Source of the DNA: SYFT01 sp964471115
GTDB taxonomy: Bacteria > Acidobacteriota > Vicinamibacteria > Vicinamibacterales > SCN-69-37
Direction of reading: 5' to 3'
NCBI GenBank assembly: GCA_964471115.1
Contig: CAYYFE010000001.1
Coordinates: forward strand, 186,001-250,000
DNA length: 64,000 nucleotides
Made by a program: the position numbers and the translations under genes. The notes beneath the pieces are model-generated. The model saw only the letters and a program-made list of their open reading frames with translations. It was not told the origin of the DNA and made no database searches. Below, piece after piece: positions 59,335 to 64,000 of the stretch (position 1 is its first letter; each line of letters begins with the position of its first letter).

Positions 59335-62184
59335 TTACGAGGGTTGGGCCGTCCGGCGTGACGAGACGGCGGAGTGAAGCTGTCGCAGCAGGGCGCCGGC
59401 GTCCACGCCGCCCTTCTGCATCACGCGCGCGGCGCCGCCGGACAGGCGCTGCCGGTCGTCGTCGGTCAGATCCTTCGCCGTCAGCACCACGACCGGTGAC
59501 GCGGCGGTGGCCGGGCGCTGCCGCATGGCTTCCAGGAAGCCGAACCCATCGAGCTCCGGCATCATCAGGTCGAGCAGGATCAGATCGGGGGTCAGCCGAT
59601 CGAGGACGGCGAGGCCCTCGAGACCGTTGGCGGCCGTGACGACCGTCCACCCGTCCTTTTCCAGGGTGCGCTGCAGCATCGTGCGTGTATCCGGTTCGTC
59701 TTCCACGACCAGCACGGTGTGTGGCCCGGCGCCCACGTGCCGGCGAATCACGGCGGCCAGCCGCGCGCGGTCGATCGGTTTGGTCAGGTACTCGGCCGCG
59801 CCGAGCGCCAGACCGAGCGGACGCTGATCGGAGACCGTCAGCATGATCACGGGAATGTCCGCCAGGTCGGGATCGGCCTTGAGGGCGGTCAGCACGGCCC
59901 AGCCGTCCATGCCCGGCATCAACACGTCAAGCGTGATGGCGTCGGGCCGTACGGCTCTGGCGCGCGCGAGGCCCTCCTCGCCACCCGCCGCATCCTCGAC
60001 GCGAAAGCCTTCCTTCGAGAACATGCGGCGCAGGACGTCGCGCGACGCCGGATCATCATCAATGACCAGCAACGTGCCCGCATCGCCCCCGGCGGCGGGA
60101 GTCACGACCGCCGGCCTGGCGGGTTCCGCCACCTGCCGCGGCAGCCACACGGTGAACGTCGTGCCCTGGCCCAGCGCGCTCGTGACCGACAGGTCGCCCC
60201 CCATCATGCGGCAGAACTGCCTCGAGATGGCCAGGCCGAGGCCGGTGCCGCCGAACCGTTTCGCAGTGCTGGCGTCGGCCTGTGCGAAGGCTTCAAACAC
60301 CCGGGCCTGCTGGTCCTCGGTCATGCCGATGCCGGTGTCGACCACATCAAAGCTGACACCGGCGGCGTCGCCGCGCGCGCGAACGGTGATCGCGCCGTCC
60401 TGCGTGAACTTCGACGCATTCGACAACAGGTTGAGCAGCACCTGGCGGGTGCGCGTCAGGTCCGCCCGCATCGCGCCGAGCCCGGGTGGGCATTCCAGGT
60501 GCGCGACATTGCGATTGGCCGCCACCAGCGGCGCGACGGTCGACATGACGTCCTCGAGCATCCGGTCGACCTCGAACGTCTCGACGTACAGCTCCATCCG
60601 GCCCGCCTCGATCTTCGACAGGTCGAGCACGTCGTTGATCAGCGCGAGGAGGTGTTTACCGGCCGTGCGGATCTTCTGCAGATCCGGAATCAGTTCGGTT
60701 TGCCCGAGGTCCTCGACTTCTTCCTGCAGGATCTCGCTGTAGCCGATGATGGCGTTGAGCGGCGTGCGCAGTTCGTGGCTCATGTTCGCCAGGAACCGGC
60801 TCTTGGCGCTGTTGGCGGCTTCGGCCTCCCGGCGCGCCCGCAGCAGTTCCGTGACGTCGTGATAGAGCCCCATCATGCCCACACGCTGGCCCGCCACGAA
60901 CACCGGCACGGCCAGCAGCTCGACGTCGACCATCGTGCCGTCCCTGCGGCGGCGCTGCGCCATGCCGCGCACCGGATGCATGACGGCTTCCGTCGTGTAG
61001 GTCGTCGCTTCCGCCCTCGTATCCTCGGTGGTGATCAGCTCGTCGAGTTTGCGTCCCACCACCTCGGCCTGCGTGTACCCATACAGCGACTCGAACGCCG
61101 GATTACACGTCACCACCGTGTGATCGGGATCAAGCGTGACGATGGCCACGGGGTTGTTGAGGACGAGATCTTCGAAGTACTGGCGCTGGCGCTGCGCCGC
61201 GGAGTACAGGCGCGCGTTTTCGATGGCCACGGCCGCCTGCGGCGCGAACATGTCGAGCAGGCGCAGGTCGGCGGTGCCGAACTGCCGCGCGGGATTGGAG
61301 TGCCACACGCTGATGGCGCCGACCACGCGCGCGCCCATCACCAGCGGTTCGACGGCCACGGCATGAACGCCGAGGTCCGCATACTTCGCCGACCGGCCCT
61401 CCCAGTGCTGATAGTCGGGAATGACGAAGGATTCGCGCGTGGCCGCCGCGCGCCCCATCGCGCCTTCGCCCAGGTCGAGCCGCGTGCCGACGCCGGCGCC
61501 GGAGGGATTGGTCGTGGCAGCGACGATCAACCCGGTGCCCGCTTCGTCGAGGATCGCGATTTCAGCGCCCGAGGCGCCAATCAGGGCCGACGCCCGTTCC
61601 AGGACCGCATCGAGCAGTTTCTCGAGCTGCAGTTCGGCCGACAGAGCGGCCATCGTCGCAATCAACGCCTGCTGGGTGTTGACCAGGCGAATGCGCCCGG
61701 CCGCGATGGCCGCGAGGTTGGCAGCCGCGGTCAGAATCTCGAAGTCGTCCGGCCCGAACGCGTCGGCCTCGCGGCTCTCCACCACCAGCACGCCGACCGG
61801 CACGCCGTCGATCTTCAGCGGCACGTCGACTTCCGATCCCGTCGAGAGACCTGTCACATACCGAGGGTCGGCTCGAACGGACGGCGTGTAATGCAGCTGC
61901 CCGTCTTCCAGCGGTCGCGCGCTGAGTCCTTGCCCTGCTGGAATCCTGAATTCGTCTGGGAGGTCGGACCAGCCCACGCGGGCCGTCATCACCCGTTCGC
62001 CGGTGGCCGGGTCGAGCAGGAACACGCCGACGTAGTCGTAGCCAAGCGCCGGGTCACACAGGCCGTTGACGACGCTCTGGTAGACCTCGTGTTCTTCATG
62101 AGCGGCCGCGATGCGTTCGGACAGGCGCAGCAGGGCGGCCTGGCGCCGGGCGGCTCGGGTGGCGCCTGACGAAGCTGGGGGCAT
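59335..62184 (-). CDS. Hybrid histidine kinase (GAF-GAF-PAS-HK-REC-REC)
   Basis: 949-aa soluble sensor kinase. Approximate order: N-terminal GAF (25-165), second GAF (185-335, LIGASGAEIAILDEAGTGLIVAATT), PAS (345-455, VTLDPDHTVVTCNPAFESLYGY), HisKA with His470 in MSHELRTPLNAIIGYSEIL, HATPase (GTGLGLAISRQF G-box), and two REC domains with LDVLMPGMDGW and LDLMMPELDGF. No TM helix is present, so it senses an internal signal. ATG 62184 is chosen over a much longer upstream frame that is an antisense shadow of the YwiC-like gene. A TAGAGT box 10 bases upstream overlaps the TACTCT box of the divergent gene. First gene of the relay unit. Confidence 0.93.
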   Translation of the reverse strand: MPPASSGATRAARRQAALLRLSERIAAAHEEHEVYQSVVNGLCDPALGYDYVGVFLLDPATGERVMTARVGWSDLPDEFRIPAGQGLSARPLEDGQLHYTPSVRADPRYVTGLSTGSEVDVPLKIDGVPVGVLVVESREADAFGPDDFEILTAAANLAAIAAGRIRLVNTQQALIATMAALSAELQLEKLLDAVLERASALIGASGAEIAILDEAGTGLIVAATTNPSGAGVGTRLDLGEGAMGRAAATRESFVIPDYQHWEGRSAKYADLGVHAVAVEPLVMGARVVGAISVWHSNPARQFGTADLRLLDMFAPQAAVAIENARLYSAAQRQRQYFEDLVLNNPVAIVTLDPDHTVVTCNPAFESLYGYTQAEVVGRKLDELITTEDTRAEATTYTTEAVMHPVRGMAQRRRRDGTMVDVELLAVPVFVAGQRVGMMGLYHDVTELLRARREAEAANSAKSRFLANMSHELRTPLNAIIGYSEILQEEVEDLGQTELIPDLQKIRTAGKHLLALINDVLDLSKIEAGRMELYVETFEVDRMLEDVMSTVAPLVAANRNVAHLECPPGLGAMRADLTRTRQVLLNLLSNASKFTQDGAITVRARGDAAGVSFDVVDTGIGMTEDQQARVFEAFAQADASTAKRFGGTGLGLAISRQFCRMMGGDLSVTSALGQGTTFTVWLPRQVAEPARPAVVTPAAGGDAGTLLVIDDDPASRDVLRRMFSKEGFRVEDAAGGEEGLARARAVRPDAITLDVLMPGMDGWAVLTALKADPDLADIPVIMLTVSDQRPLGLALGAAEYLTKPIDRARLAAVIRRHVGAGPHTVLVVEDEPDTRTMLQRTLEKDGWTVVTAANGLEGLAVLDRLTPDLILLDLMMPELDGFGFLEAMRQRPATAASPVVVLTAKDLTDDDRQRLSGGAARVMQKGGVDAGALLRQLHSAVSSRRTAQPS

Positions 62185-62193
62185 CGGTGGCGA

Positions 62194-62199
62194 TACTCT
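62194..62199 (+). promoter_or_regulatory. -10 of YwiC-like gene, overlapping divergent -10
   Basis: TACTCT on the plus strand is 7 bases before ATG 62207. TAGAGT on the minus strand (62195-62200) is 10 bases before ATG 62184 of the histidine kinase. The two boxes overlap by five bases, so polymerase should not be able to occupy both at once. Confidence 0.45.
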
Positions 62200-62206
62200 A
62201 CTTCGG

Positions 62207-62920
62207 ATGTTGCTGCCGCGTGAACACGGGACGTACGGCGAAGTGTTGTTCCCGCTGGTGTCCGCCCTGATCCTCGGCACCCCCAACCCGGGCGTGTGGG
62301 GACTGGTCGCCGTCACCCTGGGCGGGTATCTGGCCCACGAGGGGGTGATTGTCCTGAGCGGCTGGCGGGGACCACGGGCCGCACGCGAACAACGCGGCCT
62401 GGCCTGGCGATCGGTGGCCGTATTCGGCGGTCTGGCACTCATGGGCGCCGCGGTCGCGGCGCCGTCACTGACCCGGGACGCCTGGGTCGCAGCGGCTGCG
62501 GTCGCCGCCGCATCCCTGGTCGCGCTTGGCAATGCCGTGCGTGGCGCCGAACATTCCCTCGGCGGCGAGGTGCTGGCCGCCATCGTCCTGCCGGCATGGG
62601 CGGTGCCCGCAGGACTTCAGGGCGGGATGGCGTGGGCGGAGGTCTTGCCGATCTGGGGTGCGTGGGTGGCCGGTTACGTCGGCGCCACGGGTGTGGTGCA
62701 CGTCATCATCGCGCGTACCCGGCAGCAACCCCTGATGCGGCCGCTGCTGGTGGCCGTGGCCGGTGCGGCCGCCGGGCCATTCGTCTCACTGGCCGCGGTG
62801 CCGCTGAGCGTGGCGACCCTGCTGATGCTGGGGCTGCCGGTCACCGCCCGCAGCCTCCGTCGCGTCGGCTGGAGTGTGATCGCCGCCAGTGTCGCGACGC
62901 TGGTGTGGACGATCCGCTGA
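62207..62920 (+). CDS. YwiC-like membrane protein
   Basis: 237-aa integral membrane protein of the YwiC-like family, rich in short hydrophobic helices (about 8). The N-terminal motif LLPREHGTYGEVLFPLVSALI with the conserved HG(A/T)YG is the family hallmark. A central stretch GNAVRGAEHSLGGEVLAA resembles the UbiA-like prenyltransferase fold but lacks the Asp-rich motifs. Function unknown. ATG 62207 is preceded by TACTCT at leaderless spacing and diverges from the histidine kinase gene. A longer frame upstream is rejected. Confidence 0.8.
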   Translation: MLLPREHGTYGEVLFPLVSALILGTPNPGVWGLVAVTLGGYLAHEGVIVLSGWRGPRAAREQRGLAWRSVAVFGGLALMGAAVAAPSLTRDAWVAAAAVAAASLVALGNAVRGAEHSLGGEVLAAIVLPAWAVPAGLQGGMAWAEVLPIWGAWVAGYVGATGVVHVIIARTRQQPLMRPLLVAVAGAAAGPFVSLAAVPLSVATLLMLGLPVTARSLRRVGWSVIAASVATLVWTIR

Positions 62921-62930
62921 TCGCCTGTGT

Positions 62931-62936
62931 TACACT
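62931..62936 (+). promoter_or_regulatory. -10 element of MATE leader transcript
   Basis: TACACT, 9 bases before the ATG of a 19-codon leader ORF at 62946. It would start a leader of about 175 bases in front of the MATE gene. Confidence 0.4.
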
Positions 62937-62945
62937 GCCACCACT

Positions 62946-63005
62946 ATGCGCATCGCCATTGCCCCGGCCGGTGACACCGCGATGACCCTCGCGGTTCGCG
63001 CGTAG
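62946..63005 (+). CDS. Putative 19-aa leader peptide upstream of MATE gene
   Basis: Short ORF MRIAIAPAGDTAMTLAVRA whose ATG lies where transcription from TACACT should begin. It is followed by two clear hairpins before the transporter gene. It resembles the arrangement in front of asd. No homology is recognised; a role as a translated sensor is inference. Confidence 0.3.
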   Translation: MRIAIAPAGDTAMTLAVRA

Positions 63006-63039
63006 TCTCCTTCCGGTTTCCCACTCATCACCAGTGACG

Positions 63040-63115
63040 CGCCGGTGACGGTTCCCTGAACCGTCCCACAGCCGCGTCTGTCAGGAAAGGCCCCGGGGTC
63101 CAGCCTCGGGGGAAT
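63040..63115 (+). promoter_or_regulatory. Structured 5' leader of MATE gene
   Basis: Contains a perfect 8-bp hairpin GACGGTTC-CCT-GAACCGTC (63049-63067) and a GC-rich hairpin (CCCCG-G-GG, loop TCCAG, CC-T-CGGGG) at about 63091-63111, ending 10 bases before the MATE start codon, where it could hide the ribosome binding site. I could not match it to a known riboswitch class. Confidence 0.45.
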
Positions 63116-63120
63116 CGTGC

Positions 63121-64000
63121 ATGTTGCGTCTGATCTGGGACGCCCTCAAGGGCGTCGAACACGACTACACCGACGGTCCCGTGAGAAGGGCCGTCATTCT
63201 GCTGGCGATTCCGATGGCCATGGAGATGGTCATGGAGTCCATCTTCGCCGTCGTCGACGTGTTCTTCGTGTCGCGCATCAGCGCCGACGCGGTGGCCACG
63301 GTCGGCCTCACCGAAGCCATGATCACCATCGTTTACACGGTGGCGCTGGCGCTGGGCATCGGCGCCACGGCGGTGGTCGCGCGCCGCATCGGCGAGCAGG
63401 ACGAGGACGGCGCGGCCCGCGCAGCCTCGCAGGCCGTGCTCCTGGGCCTGATCGTGGCGGCGGCGCTGGGGGTCTTCGGCGGCCTCAATGCCGAATGGCT
63501 GCTGGGCCTGATGGGCGCGACGCCCTCGATGATCGAATCGTCGGCGTCGTACACCCGCGTCATGTTCGCCGGCAACGTCACCGTGACGCTGCTGTTTCTG
63601 AACAACGCCATCTTCCGAGGCGCGGGCGATGCGGCGATGGCGATGCGGATGTTGTGGATCGGCAACATCATCAACATCGTGCTCGACCCGCTGCTGATCT
63701 TCGGGTGGGGACCGTTCCCGGAGATGGGCATCACCGGCGCGGCGGTCGCCACCAACATCGGCCGGGGGACCGCGGTGCTCGCGCAATTGGTCATCCTGCT
63801 GCGCGGTCATGGCCGTGTCCGCATTGCGTGGCGGTACCTGCGCGTGTTGCCGGCCGAGATGTGGACGGTGTGCCGGCTGTCGGGCACGGGGTTCCTGCAG
63901 GTCCTGATCGACACGTCGAGCTGGATTGGACTTGTGCGGGTCGTCGCCTCGTTCGGCAGCGACGCACTCGCGGGGTACACCATCGCGATTCGGCTGGTGA
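63121..64000 (+). CDS. MATE family efflux transporter (partial)
   Basis: Multidrug and toxin extrusion-type antiporter, 293 codons to the window edge with no stop. It opens with a short cytoplasmic tail (MLRLIWDALKGVEHDYTDG), then helices VRRAVILLAIPMAMEMVMESIFAVVDVFFVSRISADAVATVGLTEA (MATE motif region) and VALALGIGATAVVARRIGEQ. NAIFRGAGDAAMAMRMLWIGNIINIVLDPLLIFGWGPFPEMGITGAAVAT is a diagnostic MATE segment. Six to eight helices are within the window. It expels cationic compounds by H+ or Na+ exchange; the substrate is unknown. ATG 63121 follows a structured leader. Confidence 0.9.
   Translation, partial: MLRLIWDALKGVEHDYTDGPVRRAVILLAIPMAMEMVMESIFAVVDVFFVSRISADAVATVGLTEAMITIVYTVALALGIGATAVVARRIGEQDEDGAARAASQAVLLGLIVAAALGVFGGLNAEWLLGLMGATPSMIESSASYTRVMFAGNVTVTLLFLNNAIFRGAGDAAMAMRMLWIGNIINIVLDPLLIFGWGPFPEMGITGAAVATNIGRGTAVLAQLVILLRGHGRVRIAWRYLRVLPAEMWTVCRLSGTGFLQVLIDTSSWIGLVRVVASFGSDALAGYTIAIRLV

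Noticed and set aside
62185..62583. 133-codon N-terminal extension of the hybrid histidine kinase
   Set aside because: It is antisense to the YwiC-like gene and of low-complexity Ala/Arg/Pro/Ser composition; GAF-type sequence begins after ATG 62184.
63006..63115. Cobalamin riboswitch before the MATE gene
   Set aside because: Some short stretches (CCGGTG, GTCAGGAA) look similar, but the long conserved core is missing and a MATE gene is not a usual target. Left unassigned.

Overview
The window is a high-GC, gene-dense bacterial chromosome segment that fits Acidobacteriota, most likely a Vicinamibacteria-type genome. The indicators are two ADOP-type duplicated MacB/FtsX permeases without an ATPase (one directly behind a PadR regulator), many secreted TAT-signal Gfo/Idh/MocA oxidoreductases, a DUF1800/DUF1501 pair, DUF1080 and a DapD-type lysine pathway. 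No rRNA, tRNA, CRISPR, transposase or phage gene was found. The taxonomic call is inference from gene content.

Layout. 0-6.5 kb: divergent M16 peptidase and aminotransferase-malQ pair, a PQQ-type propeller protein and a 4-TM DUF6544-like protein. 6.5-16 kb: class V aminotransferase, two ADOP permeases with PadR, and a divergent pair made of an AMP-ligase-like protein and an ALDH-fold protein. 16-21.4 kb: glycosyltransferase and a LolD-type ATPase with a giant FtsX permease. 21.4-28.6 kb: a tightly overlapped run of DinB, GNAT, SpoU methylase, TolB-like protein, aminotransferase, exonuclease III and RsbU-type phosphatase. 28.6-30.1 kb: a lone Mrr-like restriction gene bracketed by two related hairpin elements in opposite orientation. 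30.1-34.7 kb: a respiratory cluster with a four-part cbb3 oxidase fusion and a TsdA-like dihaem cytochrome. 34.7-42.7 kb: sigma/anti-sigma pair divergent from DUF1800, DUF1501 and a secreted TPR-CHAT protein. 42.8-50.6 kb: DUF1080, YdeI, two DinB-fold proteins, three Gfo/Idh proteins, a sugar isomerase and a short ApbE. 50.6-57 kb: attenuator-like leader, asd-lysC-dapB-dapA-dapD, a 210-bp hairpin element and an M20 peptidase. 57-64 kb: three-gene phosphorelay that includes a HisKA-REC-Ser/Thr kinase fusion, YwiC-like protein and a MATE transporter behind a structured leader.

Two global features cut across the genes. First, at more than a dozen starts a -10-like hexamer (GATAAT, TAAGAT, TATAAT, TAGAAT and similar) lies only 6-10 bases before the start codon, which implies widespread leaderless transcription. 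Second, short gaps are filled with tandem arrays of 7-10 base units in at least six sequence families. The same units recur at distant loci and spill into coding sequence, where they form parts of proteins, a signal peptide, and even a stop and start codon.

The strongest candidates for something new are the hairpin-flanked Mrr gene, the tandem-repeat families that have become coding, the single-chain CcoN-CcoO-cyt c-cyt c oxidase interrupted by a palindromic repeat, the lysine-operon leader, and the HisKA-REC-kinase phosphorelay.
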